Positions 54,759 through 62,589 of a stretch of DNA of 64,000 nucleotides are shown here, piece by piece (the stretch's first letter is position 1; every line of letters begins with the position of its first letter). The notes beneath the pieces are model-generated. The model searched no databases. It worked only from the letters and a program-made list of their open reading frames with translations, and was not told the DNA's origin. The position numbers were made by a program, and so were the translations under genes. The stretch is from Sva-07 sp963774765 (GTDB lineage: Bacteria; Actinomycetota; Acidimicrobiia; Acidimicrobiales; Ilumatobacteraceae). The DNA is taken from positions 124,001 through 188,000 of the forward strand of contig CAVZGP010000030.1 in NCBI GenBank assembly GCA_963774765.1, in the 5' to 3' direction.

Positions 54759-55319
54759 TCACGCCGGCGGGAGCAGGACTGCGTCGATGACGTGGATGAC
54801 GCCGTTGCTTGCTGCGACATCGACGGCAACGACGTTGGCGTCGTTGACCGTGACGGCGTCACCGTCAACACCGATCGTCACTTCGGCACCGTTGACCGTA
54901 GCGACCGACTGGCCATCGAGGGTCAGCACCGTCTCGGCCATCACTACACCGGGAAGAACGTGGTACGTGAGCACTGACGTGAGCAGTTCGGTATCAGCGA
55001 GCAGTTCCTCGGCGGTGATGCCGAGGGCGGTGAGCGCAGTAGCGAATGCTTCGTCGGTCGGGGCGAACACGGTGTACGGGTCTTCGCCGCTCAGCGTCTC
55101 GACCAGGTTGGCGGCCTCCACCGCAGCAACCAGTGTGGTGAAGCTGCCATTGGCAGCAGCAACATCAACAATCGTGCCCGGCTCGTCGGCCGCGGCTTCT
55201 TCGGTCTCCACCGGCGCTTCGATGGTTGCCGCGGTGTCGTCGGCATCGCTGCCGCAGGCAGCTGCAACGAGCGTGAGGCTCATCAGGGCGCCTGCGAATC
55301 GAACTGTTTTGGTTGTCAT
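54759..55319 (-). CDS. Fasciclin-domain lipoprotein
   Basis: 186 residues. Lipobox SLTLVAAAC, a Glu/Ala linker, then one FAS1 domain: GSFTTLVAAVEAANLVETLSGEDPYTVFAPTDEAFAT, VLTYHVLPG, and VIHVIDAVLLPP at the end, all conserved FAS1 blocks. Surface-anchored; such proteins act in adhesion or bind carotenoids and other ligands. Ribosome site GGAGGAAAT before the ATG. It shares an AT-rich intergenic region with the divergent heliorhodopsin gene. Confidence 0.93.
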   Translation of the reverse strand: MTTKTVRFAGALMSLTLVAAACGSDADDTAATIEAPVETEEAAADEPGTIVDVAAANGSFTTLVAAVEAANLVETLSGEDPYTVFAPTDEAFATALTALGITAEELLADTELLTSVLTYHVLPGVVMAETVLTLDGQSVATVNGAEVTIGVDGDAVTVNDANVVAVDVAASNGVIHVIDAVLLPPA

Positions 55320-55377
55320 GGGGGATTTCCTCCGTGTGGGGTTGAACTTGTTTTCGAGACCTTAAGACCCGTTGGGC

Positions 55378-55425
55378 CCGATTGCAACAAATCAGGCTAA
55401 AAACCGCTAAAATCTGTTTCAATCG
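55378..55425. promoter_or_regulatory. AT-rich divergent promoter region of fasciclin and heliorhodopsin genes
   Basis: GCTAAAA occurs twice with a 10-base period (55396 and 55406), within a stretch that is much richer in A/T than the surrounding DNA. It lies between the minus-strand fasciclin gene and the plus-strand heliorhodopsin gene. Probable promoter/operator region; the binding protein is unknown, the CarH-like regulator being a candidate. Confidence 0.4.
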
Positions 55426-55504
55426 CACCCGAGTCTCCAGCGACGACCTGGTCTGAACGGGTGCGACGACCTCATTCCCCGCGCACTTTCTTGGAGAACT
55501 ACAC

Positions 55505-56274
55505 ATGAACCCCGACTCGACGCCCGACGCGACAGCATCGAAACTCGCCCGCCTCTGGCGCTGGAACATCGGCCTCACCGTGTTGCACGCCGTGCAGGCC
55601 GTCCTCATCCTTGCGCTGTCCAGCGACTTCGCGATCACGATCACGTCGACATTCCCCGAGGGGCCTCCCGGCACCCGACGACCGAACGCCGACAGCTTCT
55701 TCGATCTCCCGATCGGTCCAGCGATCGCCGTGTTCCTCGGCCTCGCGGCGCTCGACCACCTTCTGACCGCAACGGTCTTCCGGGGAGCGTACGAACGCGA
55801 CCTCGCAGGCGGCATCAACCGGTACCGGTGGGCCGAGTACAGCATCAGCGCCACGCTGATGGTCGTACTGATCGGCTCCTACAGCGGGATCACCGACATC
55901 ACGGCGGTGGTCGCGATCATCGGCGCCAACGTCTCGATGATCCTGTTCGGTTGGTTGCAGGAGCGCATGAACCCACCTGAGCGCGAGTCGACGACGATGA
56001 CTGCGTTCTGGTTCGGCACCGTCGCTGGACTCGCACCATGGGTCGCGATCCTCATCAACATCATGGGCTCCGAGACGGTCCCGGGGTTCGTCTACGGAAT
56101 CGTGATCGCCGAGTTCGTCTTCTTCTTCAGCTTCGGACTCAACCAGTGGTTGCAGTACCGAGGGGTCGGGCGTTGGTCCGACTATCTCTTCGGCGAGAAG
56201 ACCTACCTCGTACTCAGCCTGGGTGCCAAGTCGGTGCTCGCCTGGCAGATCTACGGCGGGTCCTGGCGAACTGA
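55505..56274 (+). CDS. Heliorhodopsin (single-base indel near the 3' end)
   Basis: Seven helices. Heliorhodopsin marks: Glu111 in RWAEYSIS (counterion position), His28 and His85, ILFGWLQER, FWFGTVAGLAPWVAI, GFVYGIV, GLNQWLQY, and retinal Lys242 in VLSLGAKSVLAWQIYGG. As given, the frame runs on to 56455 (316 residues) with an atypical tail. One extra C in TCCTGG at 56261 would give YGGSLAN and a stop at 56274, about 257 residues, the usual family length. Heliorhodopsins are inverted light sensors rather than pumps in most cases; some are reported to act with photolyase, which is encoded 1 kb away here. Confidence 0.93.
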
Positions 56275-56459
56275 GCCGAGCGACGTCATTGCCGAGATTC
56301 GGCGCTCCGCCATGTTCGATGAGTCGTCGTCTGTGACGGTGAACAACATCAGCTGCCCGCCTGGGAACACACGGGGCGGGGCAATGCGCCGAGCTCACTA
56401 CCCGGAGGTTTGTCGGCGCTTCGCGTCTGAGGGTTGGGATCGGTTGATCGGGTAGATCC

Positions 56460-56703
56460 CGGGCGCGTCGCAGGGGCCCTGCAATTCTCGGTGATGTTCG
56501 AAGTCACGTGAGTTGCGAGGAGCCCCTGCTTGGAAACGGATGCTACGCGCATGTGCGCGCTGCTGGTCGGCCTGCCCGACGTGAACATCGTTGGTGTGGG
56601 CGACTGGCCGAGATGGTTGCGAGTCGTGATCGAAGTCCCGAGTCTGCGACCGCAGTGCGGCTGCGGTGGGGTCGTGCATCGTCACGGCGTCCGCGACGTC
56701 GAG
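56460..56703 (+). mobile_element. ISL3-family transposase 5' fragment
   Basis: The frame from about 56530 encodes ALLVGLPDVNIVGVGDWPRWLRVVIEVPSLRPQCGCGGVVHRHGVRDVEMV, the N-terminal zinc-finger-like start of ISL3 transposases. It stops matching at about 56703, where the truncated lipoprotein gene begins on the other strand. The preceding bases (about 56460-56529) may include the left end of the element. More than 85 percent of the transposase is missing. Confidence 0.7.
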
Positions 56704-56924
56704 ATGGTGTCGGTGTCTGTGTCCGCGCTGGACTGCGTCGTTGCGAGATCGGTGGCGTCCGTCGTTGCGGCCTCGTTGTCGGTGGCATCAGAGCCGCACG
56801 CGCTCACCACCAGCGCCATGACCGCAACGGGGACGAGCCAACGCCTCGGCCGACCGCGGGGAGTCACGGCGACCGGCGAGGAGTTGGTTGTTGATGGCGT
56901 TGGGGATTTCCGGGAGTAGGTCAT
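56704..56924 (-). pseudogene. Lipoprotein gene truncated by the ISL3 fragment
   Basis: The frame begins at 56924 with PRRWLVPVAVMALVVSAC, a clear lipoprotein signal peptide after a basic head, then Thr/Asp/Ala-rich residues (DATDNEAATTDATDLATTQSSADTDTDT) as in the linkers of the YHYH and Lcl-type proteins. It breaks off at about 56703 exactly where ISL3 sequence starts. Its promoter region carries the same TCACAG repeat as the YHYH operon (57011-57028). The lost domain is unknown but was probably another secreted protein of that regulon. Confidence 0.7.
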
Positions 56925-57010
56925 GCGAGAGGCCTCTTTCGTGGCACGTTGCAGCTCGGTGTGTCGGATCGAATCGCAGTCCTGTTTCGATCTGAGTCTG
57001 GCGCGCGACC

Positions 57011-57028
57011 CTGTGAGTCGACTGTGGG
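57011..57028 (-). promoter_or_regulatory. TCACAG direct repeat 5' of the truncated lipoprotein gene
   Basis: Minus strand: CCACAGTCGACTCACAG, boxes 11 bp apart, followed after 10 bases by CAGACT as -10 candidate. GTCCCTTTGACC precedes the boxes and is nearly repeated (GTCCCTTTGTCC) at the 58.7-kb site, so the two promoters are homologous. Confidence 0.55.
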
Positions 57029-57100
57029 AGTTGGTCAAAGGGACATTGGTTCCACTCGGGATTGAGCGATCCGCCGACAGGGGCGGCGGCTCCCGGGATG

Positions 57101-58603
57101 TCAGTTGTCGGTTCCGAGCGCCGCTTCGAGTTCCTCGACGGTGATGTTGAGGGTCTCGGCGGCTGCCTCGAGATCGGGTCGTTCGCCCGGGCTGGGCTCG
57201 CCCAAGGCGGCCATCAGCTCGTCCTCTGTGACACCGAGTTGCTCGGCAGCGGCCGCCATGTCGGGCCCACCCGCTTCGCCCTCGGCTCCTTCCCCGTCCG
57301 CCGGCGGCCCTTCCCCGTCCGCCGGGGCGCCACCTTGGCCACCGACGCCGGTCTCACCGTCCTCGAATTCGACGACCCGATCGGGGTTGACCGTCGTCGG
57401 ATCGCCCTCGGGCGTCTGGGTCACCTCTCCGCCACGCACGAGGCGCACATAGTTCTCGCCTCGTTCTGCATCAACGCTGTCGGGGCCGTCCTCGGTCTTG
57501 GTGTCGAACCGAACTGCGCCGGCGCCGTGGGTGTCGTTGCCGTCGGTGTCGACGGCGTAGCCCGAAGCGAGATACCAGGCGTACCAGTAGCCGTCCTCGT
57601 CGTTCGGGTCGATGTAGGGGTTGGAGGTGCTCGACCAGTAGTACGGGTAATCGGCGTTGCCGGCCTCGTTGGTGATGCCCGTGACATTGAAGACCGGATC
57701 GACGGCGGGGAGGACGCCCGAGTAGTCGGCGATGCTCTGGAGTTCCTTGATGTTGGGGAGTCGCCAGTCGTCGTAGCCGCCTTCGGTCGACTCCTCGGCG
57801 TAGGTCAGCGCCGTCTCCCAGTCCATCGCCTCGCCGCTGTCGTCCTGAGCGAACATCAAACCGGTGGCGTTGTCGGTCACCGTGCCATCGCCGTTGTCGA
57901 CGAAATCACTCACGCCGTATTCGTCGCCGCTGACGCAACGCACGAACCGCTCGCCGTCCAACGCCTTGATGTGTCCGGTCCAGTCATTGACGATGAACGC
58001 GACGTCTTGGACCGCTTCGTCGGTGTCGACCAGGTAGTAGTTGCTCGACCACGAATGTTGCTGGCCCCCTTCGGAGCCGTTGCCGACGAGGGAGAAGTAG
58101 TCGGTGTCGACCCACGGCCAACCGGCTGAGAAGTCCCGGATCGACCACAGTTCGTCGATGTTCGGCAGGCGCCAATCGGCGACGTCGCCGAGGTCGACGG
58201 ACTCGCAGTAGCCGGCCGCGTCATCCCAGGCCATTGCCGCGTCGGACAGTTCCTGGGCCCAGACAAGGCCGGTCACGTTGTCGGTCACGGTGCCGTCGCC
58301 GTTGTCGGTGTAGCTGGGGGTGTTGCCGGTGTACTGGGCGTCCTGGCCGTAGAACGCATCGCCTTCGGCGGGGCAGTCGATCAGCTCGCTCGTGTCGTAG
58401 CACGTGCCCTGATTCGTGTCGACAACGACAGAGGCAGGACCGCTACTCGCGGAGGTGTCGTTCGCCGCATCAGAGCTGTCGGCTGCAGTCGACTCGGTCT
58501 CGGGGGTGGTGGCCTCGGTTGTACCGTCGCCAGAACCGCACGCCGCGGCCAGCAACGCAAGAACGGACACCGGTAGGAGAAGTGGGCGGAGTCTTGAAGT
58601 CAT
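57101..58603 (-). CDS. Lipoprotein with two Lcl C-terminal (DUF1566) domains
   Basis: 500 residues from the ATG at 58603. Lipobox VLALLAAAC, Thr/Ser/Asp linker, then two DUF1566 repeats, each with DNGDGTVTDN(V/A)TGL(V/M)(W/F)AQ and DWRLPNI(D/K)EL(W/Q)SI. These are the Lcl-type domains first described in a Legionella collagen-like adhesin. A Gly/Glu/Pro stretch (GGAPADGEGPPADGEG) and two AAAEQLGVTEDELMAALG / AAAETLNITVEELEAALG motifs close the protein; the same kinds of tail occur in the YHYH-locus proteins. Cell-surface protein, probably adhesive or ligand-binding. Controlled by the TCACAG repeat 5' of it. Confidence 0.88.
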   Translation of the reverse strand: MTSRLRPLLLPVSVLALLAAACGSGDGTTEATTPETESTAADSSDAANDTSASSGPASVVVDTNQGTCYDTSELIDCPAEGDAFYGQDAQYTGNTPSYTDNGDGTVTDNVTGLVWAQELSDAAMAWDDAAGYCESVDLGDVADWRLPNIDELWSIRDFSAGWPWVDTDYFSLVGNGSEGGQQHSWSSNYYLVDTDEAVQDVAFIVNDWTGHIKALDGERFVRCVSGDEYGVSDFVDNGDGTVTDNATGLMFAQDDSGEAMDWETALTYAEESTEGGYDDWRLPNIKELQSIADYSGVLPAVDPVFNVTGITNEAGNADYPYYWSSTSNPYIDPNDEDGYWYAWYLASGYAVDTDGNDTHGAGAVRFDTKTEDGPDSVDAERGENYVRLVRGGEVTQTPEGDPTTVNPDRVVEFEDGETGVGGQGGAPADGEGPPADGEGAEGEAGGPDMAAAAEQLGVTEDELMAALGEPSPGERPDLEAAAETLNITVEELEAALGTDN

Positions 58604-58704
58604 CGGGGGATTCCTTTCTCGATTGAAGTCTGGTTGAGAGATCGGTTGCGGGAAGGCGTTGCTGCCGGGCGCCTCGCCCTTCAAAAGCACCCTGTCTCTC
58701 GACT

Positions 58705-58723
58705 CTGTGAGCGCCCTGTGAGA
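58705..58723 (-). promoter_or_regulatory. TCACAG direct repeat 5' of the Lcl-domain gene
   Basis: Minus strand: TCTCACAGGGCGCTCACAG, boxes 11 bp apart. Ten bases later CAGGGT fits a -10 element; the ATG is about 100 bases further on. Same box sequence, spacing and -10 distance as at 15410 and 57011. Confidence 0.6.
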
Positions 58724-58890
58724 ACCGGACAAAGGGACTTTGGTCCCGAGCGTCGCTCACTCGAGAGCGGGTCCTGCGTATCGCAACGCGCTCATATCCC
58801 GTCCGCTCACAATCGCCTCTGCGCGCACAGAGCGGCACCTACGCGATCGGCCACGTGCTCCAGATCGCGCGTCGCTGCGCTCGTTCCTGG

Positions 58891-59229
58891 CTACTCGACC
58901 GCTTCGATCTGGGTCACGATCTCACGACGAAATTCCGTGCCGCGCCGAACAAAGTCAAGTCGGTCTGGAGGCCACGGAATGCGGCGTCGGTGCCGGCTCC
59001 TGAATCTCTCACCCAAGACCTCACACGCTTCAACGGTGTCGAACGGTTCCTGATCGGACAGGAACCGGACGAAGCCAAGTCGATCAGTCGGCGACGACCC
59101 GAGTTCCAGCCAGCTGCACCCGGCGTAGTCGGGCCGATCGATGTCGTATTGGGCAAGCGGCTTCTCGTCGGGCCAGCGGTGCTGATCGGCGCTCACTGGT
59201 TGACGGACGAAGACGTCGAACATCGTCAC
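58891..59229 (-). CDS. Hypothetical protein
   Basis: 112 residues. Acidic and aromatic (MFDVFVRQPVSADQHRWPDEKPLAQYDIDRPDYAGCSWLELG), then GFVRFLSDQEPFDTVEACEVLGERFRSRHRRRIPW. It reads like a small cytoplasmic protein of immunity-protein character, but I do not recognise the family. It follows another small frame by 12 bases on the same strand; the two may be parts of one unit. Codon usage looks normal, which is the main support. Confidence 0.4.
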   Translation of the reverse strand: MTMFDVFVRQPVSADQHRWPDEKPLAQYDIDRPDYAGCSWLELGSSPTDRLGFVRFLSDQEPFDTVEACEVLGERFRSRHRRRIPWPPDRLDFVRRGTEFRREIVTQIEAVE

Positions 59230-59241
59230 TGCGAGGCGTTC

Positions 59242-59436
59242 TCACTCGTAGTGCTGATTGTCATCGAGCCAGCTCAGCCGGGCGGCTTCCGCTGCTGGGA
59301 GGACCGCCAGCAGAGCATCCCGGAAGTTGGCGACCAGATCGAATGGCGCTGCCCGAAGGACATCGTCATCGAGTTTGTCCACAAGCCCATCGTCGCACAA
59401 CACATCGCCGCAGTACCGCTCCATAACAACGGCCAC
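59242..59436 (-). CDS. Small hypothetical protein
   Basis: 64 residues: MERYCGDVLCDDGLVDKLDDDVLRAAPFDLVANFRDALLAVLPAAEAARLSWLDDNQHYE after a short start. Acidic, helical. It is followed after 12 bases by the 112-residue frame. No family recognised; it could be a real small gene or part of a decayed one. Confidence 0.35.
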   Translation of the reverse strand: MAVVMERYCGDVLCDDGLVDKLDDDVLRAAPFDLVANFRDALLAVLPAAEAARLSWLDDNQHYE

Positions 59437-59929
59437 CGACGGACCCGCTGACCGCTCGAGATCGGCACGTACGCGAGCGTCGATCCGCTCATAATCGCGG
59501 TTCGTGCCACGAGGCCGCTGGTCGCCACATGGCCAGCAGGAACATCGGCTTTCTCACCTGAGTACACCGCGATGTCCCTGAGGCGGCAGCCTGAGGAGCA
59601 GGGAGTTCCCGCGGCCAGTGTCAGTAGAATCGGCGATCGCGCCCAGATTTCACGAGCGGTCTAGGCACGAGCGAGGCACGAATGTCGACATTGACAGTGA
59701 CCGAATAGCCTTTGACCGGGTGTTATAGGGAGCGGATGACGGGAATCGAACCCGCGTTCTCAGCTTGGGAATCGAAGCATGCTTGATGTCGGGCAGGCCC
59801 ACACGCTGGGGAAACGTGCGGTGCGCTGGGCGATTGTCCCGTGGGCTTTGACCTGAGATCGCCGGTGTTGTCCGGTGTTGACCTTCGTTCGTGGCACGTA
59901 TGTGGCACGGCCGTTCCGAAGGCTCGGAA
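59437..59929. other. Gene-free stretch around the attachment site
   Basis: About 490 bases with no convincing gene. It contains the 43-base tRNA-Gly piece at 59729-59771. Bases 59437-59728 should be chromosome originally located after the tRNA gene. 59772-59929 would be the left end of the integrated element; GTTGTCC/GTGTTG and TGTGGCAC-like repeats are present but no gene is. Confidence 0.4.
59729..59771 (-). other. Attachment-site remnant: 3' end of tRNA-Gly(CCC)
   Basis: The minus strand reads TTCCCAAGCTGAG (anticodon loop with CCC and 3' stem strand), a T arm with GGGTTCGATTCCC, and CATCCGCTCC as the 3' acceptor strand of a tRNA-Gly(CCC). The 5' half expected next (GCGGATG..., D arm, CTCAGC) is absent; unrelated DNA starts beyond 59771. 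Tyrosine integrases of actinobacterial elements use such tRNA 3' ends as crossover sites and leave one copy at the far end of the element. The intact tRNA should lie beyond the right edge of the window. Confidence 0.75.
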
Positions 59930-60215
59930 CTACGGGAGGAGCGTGAAGGTGTCGATGTGCTCGGGCTGCACGACGGTGAAGTGTCGGTGGTCGAGCGTTG
60001 CGATCTCGGTCTGCTGGTGTCGCTCAGCGAGTGCAATGAGACTGGCATCGGTGCCGCCGAGCGGAAGACTGTCGTAGCGGGTGACGAGTTGGGCTGTGCG
60101 CTTCCAATCATCGATGGTGAGATGTTCCACGACGATGTCGCCGGCAACGATGCTGTCGTAGAGAAGTCGCTCGACGTCCGGTCCGAGTTCTCGCTCGATG
60201 AGGTAGTGATCGCGC
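59930..60215 (-). pseudogene. vapC: VapC toxin, C-terminal part (split by IS21-type element)
   Basis: Codes for YLIERELGPDVERLLYDSIVAGDIVVEHLT, TRYDSLPLGGTDASLIALAERHQQTEIATLDHRHF and the stop at 59930: the second half of a PIN-domain toxin with the catalytic TDAS and LD residues. The first 46 residues lie on the far side of the IS21-type element at 61926-62063, and the two parts join exactly at TAY|LIERELG. The base string GTAG borders the insert on both sides. Confidence 0.85.
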
Positions 60216-60268
60216 TCACCGAAATTCCCCAGGTGTGCTCATCGAATTTCCCCACCTGTGAGGTGTGG

Positions 60269-61108
60269 TCAAGTTAGCGGTTGGCGGGTGCCGGTGGTGG
60301 TTCGGCGGAGTGTGTCGGTTCGGGCGTGGTGGTCTCGGAGGCGGTAGCTGTCGCCGTCGAGGTTGAGCACGACGGAGCGGTGCAGGAGCCGGTCGAGCAT
60401 GGCGGCAGCGACAGTGGTGTCACAGAGGATCTCGCCCCAACCGGCGACGCCTCTGTTGGTGGTGATCACGATGCTCGTTTTGAGGTAGCGCTGCGACACG
60501 ACTTGGAACAACGCTGACGCTGCTTCCTCGGGCAGTGGCAGGTAGCCGAGTTCGTCGATCACCAGGAGTGTGGGTCCGGCGAAGAACCGCATGGTGGTCG
60601 CCCATCGTCCTTCGATCGCGGCGCGGTGGCAGCGTGCGGCGAGGTCGGCGGCGGTGGTGAAGTAGGTGCGGTAGCCGACGGTGGCTGCTTGTCGGGCGAG
60701 CCCGACGGCGAGGTGTGTTTTGCCGACGCCGGGTGGTCCGATCAGCAGCACGTTGGTGGCGGTTTCGAGGTAGCGGCAGGTGCCGAGTTCGTTGATCAGT
60801 GCCCGGTCGACGCCGGGTTGGGCATCGAAGTCGAAGTCCTCCAGCGTCGCTGGTGTGGGTAGGCACGCGAACCGGAGTCGGCCGACGAGGCGGCGGGCTT
60901 GGGCGGTGTCGACCTCGATCGCCAACAGTCGCTCCAACGTCGCGGTGACGGTGAGTTTCTCGTCGAGTGCTTCGTCGAGCACACGTGGGAGTGCTTCGGC
61001 GCAGGCGTCGAGTTTCAACACGGTCAGGTGTGTTCTCAACGTCTGATAGAGCGACGCCTGGGCTTGGGTCGACGGTGCTTTCGTGCCGATGATGGGTGTG
61101 GTGGTCAT
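60269..61108 (-). CDS. istB: IS21-family transposition helper ATPase IstB
   Basis: 279 residues. AAA+ ATPase related to DnaA/DnaC: Walker A GPPGVGKTH at 124-132, Walker B LLVIDELGYLP, and NRGVAGWGEILCDTTVAAAMLDRLLHRSVVL near the C-terminus, all IstB marks. It helps IstA choose and bind target DNA. Its start overlaps the istA stop (ATGA). The gene looks intact although its partner is truncated. Confidence 0.95.
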   Translation of the reverse strand: MTTTPIIGTKAPSTQAQASLYQTLRTHLTVLKLDACAEALPRVLDEALDEKLTVTATLERLLAIEVDTAQARRLVGRLRFACLPTPATLEDFDFDAQPGVDRALINELGTCRYLETATNVLLIGPPGVGKTHLAVGLARQAATVGYRTYFTTAADLAARCHRAAIEGRWATTMRFFAGPTLLVIDELGYLPLPEEAASALFQVVSQRYLKTSIVITTNRGVAGWGEILCDTTVAAAMLDRLLHRSVVLNLDGDSYRLRDHHARTDTLRRTTTGTRQPLT

Positions 61109-61925
61109 GTGAGTGTGTTCCTTCCGTTGGCCGCTTTCGCGTATGCGCTGAGATCGACGACGGTGCCGTCGGCGCAGTCCTTGTTGGTGGTTCCGCCGAT
61201 CGCGGCTGCTGCAGCACGCGCTGCGGGGCCGGGTGCGATGCGTTGCTTGCGTCGATGCGGCGGCAAGCTGGTCGACGCGTTCATCGCTGCGATGTCGAGG
61301 GCGGCGACGTGGCCGTGATCGCGCACTGTTGCTCCGGCGCCGGGCGGGGCGAGGCGGTGACGGGCGACCACGATCCCTGACGCGGTGGCGACATCGATGA
61401 GTGGTGACCCGAGCTGCCAGACGACGTTCACGGTCGTCAGCGCGAGTTCCGGTGGGGTCGAGTAGCGGTTCCCGCGGAACGCGACCAACGCCTGCGCGGT
61501 GACCTTGCGCACGACGGTGAGCGTCGCGGGGAACGCAGCCGGCGGAACCCGCAACCGTTCACTGGCAGCATGCGTGGCGACTGTTGCGCGTTGGCCGTCG
61601 ACGACGCGTCGACGGGCGTCACCGACACGTTCACAGAACCGGTCCAACGATGCTTGCGCCTCGGCGATGCTGATGTCATCGGGCAGAGTCCGCCACCAGC
61701 GTTGCGCCGCAGTGTCGTTGGCCTTCTCGACAACACCCTTGCGGTTCCCGCGCCGCGGTGGACAGATCGCCACCTGGACCGCGTAATGCTTGGCAACCCC
61801 AGCGAACGACGCGGTGACCTTGCCCGAGTTGGGATGACAGACCGTGGCCATCCGATCGAACCGCCACACCGCGTCAGGCCGCCCAGAGAGCGCGTGATCT
61901 GATCAAGGGCGTCGATCGTGTGCGG
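61105..61925 (-). pseudogene. istA: IS21-family transposase IstA, C-terminal part only
   Basis: About 270 codons: VWRFDRMATVCHPNSGKVTASFAGVAKHYAVQVAICPPRRGNRKGVVEKAN, then the Mu-transposase C-terminal barrel (VAFRGNRYSTPPELA, IVVARHRLAPPGAGATVRDHGHV). The HTH and the first catalytic Asp are missing. PHTIDALDQITRSLGGLT just before (to 61925) also looks like IstA but is one base out of frame. Inactive. Confidence 0.85.
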
Positions 61926-62063
61926 GTAGGCGGTCTCGGCAATCACCATCGCCGTGGTACGCAGCTGGCCAGCTGCGCTGACAACGAGCGCAGCGCACTC
62001 TCCGTGGCGCGGATCGGACCGATCGGCCGCAGCGACGAGGACGCCGGTGTCGACGATCAGCAT
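61926..62063 (-). pseudogene. vapC: VapC toxin, N-terminal part
   Basis: The first 46 residues of a PIN toxin: MLIVDTGVLVAAADRSDPRHGE...MVIAETAY with the first catalytic Asp in VDTGVLV and Glu in AETAY. It then runs into IS21 sequence. It starts 2 bases after the VapB stop. Its other half is at 59930-60215. Confidence 0.87.
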
Positions 62064-62065
62064 CG

Positions 62066-62293
62066 TCAGCCGCGGCCGAAGCCGTCAGCGAGCAGTTCGT
62101 CGATCCGGTTGCTGATCCCGACGCCTGAGCTGCCGGCAGCCACGAACGCTGGCGTGACTCGATCTCCATCTGTCTGCACCGGGGGGAGGGAGTCGGCGAG
62201 TTCGGCGAGCACGTCGGAGGCGGAGACGTGGCGCCGCGCTGCCTCTGCCTCGATCCGGTCGAGGACCTCGCTGGAGATCTCGATGTTCGCCAT
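62066..62293 (-). CDS. vapB: VapB-type antitoxin of the disrupted module
   Basis: 75 residues: ANIEISSEVLDRIEAEAARRHVSASDVLAELADSLPP, a ribbon-helix-helix-like N-terminus, and a tail VTPAFVAAGSSGVGISNRIDELLADGFGRG that would bind the toxin. Intact, but its toxin is split by the IS21-type element, so it is an orphan antitoxin now. It does not resemble the other VapB (37911-38147) closely. Confidence 0.85.
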   Translation of the reverse strand: MANIEISSEVLDRIEAEAARRHVSASDVLAELADSLPPVQTDGDRVTPAFVAAGSSGVGISNRIDELLADGFGRG

Positions 62294-62397
62294 GACATGA
62301 TCGTAGCAACGCTTGTTGATGAGCTGACCCGGGCGGTGACTGCGGTCCATGCCGGTCCCGTTTTCGAGGCGGTGCTTCTCTTCGAGGGCGGAGCGGC

Positions 62398-62589
62398 TCA
62401 GGTCGTCGGAGTCGCGCTCGCTGGTCGATCTGGGGTGTTCGGCGAAGAAGCCGGGCCGGCGAGCTTCGACTTGCGCCGGCGAGCTTGCCCGTGGACCGTT
62501 TGGTTGCCAGGGTTCGCGTAGAACTCGTGCTCTTCTTGAGGTGTCGTCCTGGGCGTCAACGATTCTCCAATCGGTTCATCACGGTTCAT
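62398..62589 (-). CDS. Small protein coupled to the pRiA4b ORF-3 family gene
   Basis: 63 residues. The ATG at 62589 overlaps the previous stop as ATGA. EEHEFYANPGNQTVHGQARRRKSKLAGP recalls the head of small ribbon-helix-helix antitoxin-like proteins (E-x-Q-x-P-x-G-P-x-R-R-R-K), but the DNA-binding part is missing and the rest is low-complexity. It may be a frameshifted or truncated gene. Confidence 0.35.
   Translation of the reverse strand: MNRDEPIGESLTPRTTPQEEHEFYANPGNQTVHGQARRRKSKLAGPASSPNTPDRPASATPTT

Larger units (their letters stand above)
60217..61925 (-). mobile_element. IS21-family element, istA end deleted, inserted in vapC
   Basis: About 1.7 kb bordered by GTAG (60213-60216 and 61926-61929), which may be the target duplication. 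It carries a complete istB and only the C-terminal part of istA. The end next to istB begins with TGATCGCG, the usual TG terminus of IS21 elements, and repeats of AATTCCCC/AATTTCCCC (60229-60268) resemble its terminal repeats. The other end does not begin with TG, in line with loss of the istA 5' part. Not able to transpose by itself. Confidence 0.75.

Noticed and set aside
59729..59771. Complete tRNA-Gly gene
   Set aside because: Only the anticodon-loop-to-3'-end part is present; no matching acceptor 5' strand (GCGGATG) or D arm lies at the required distance.
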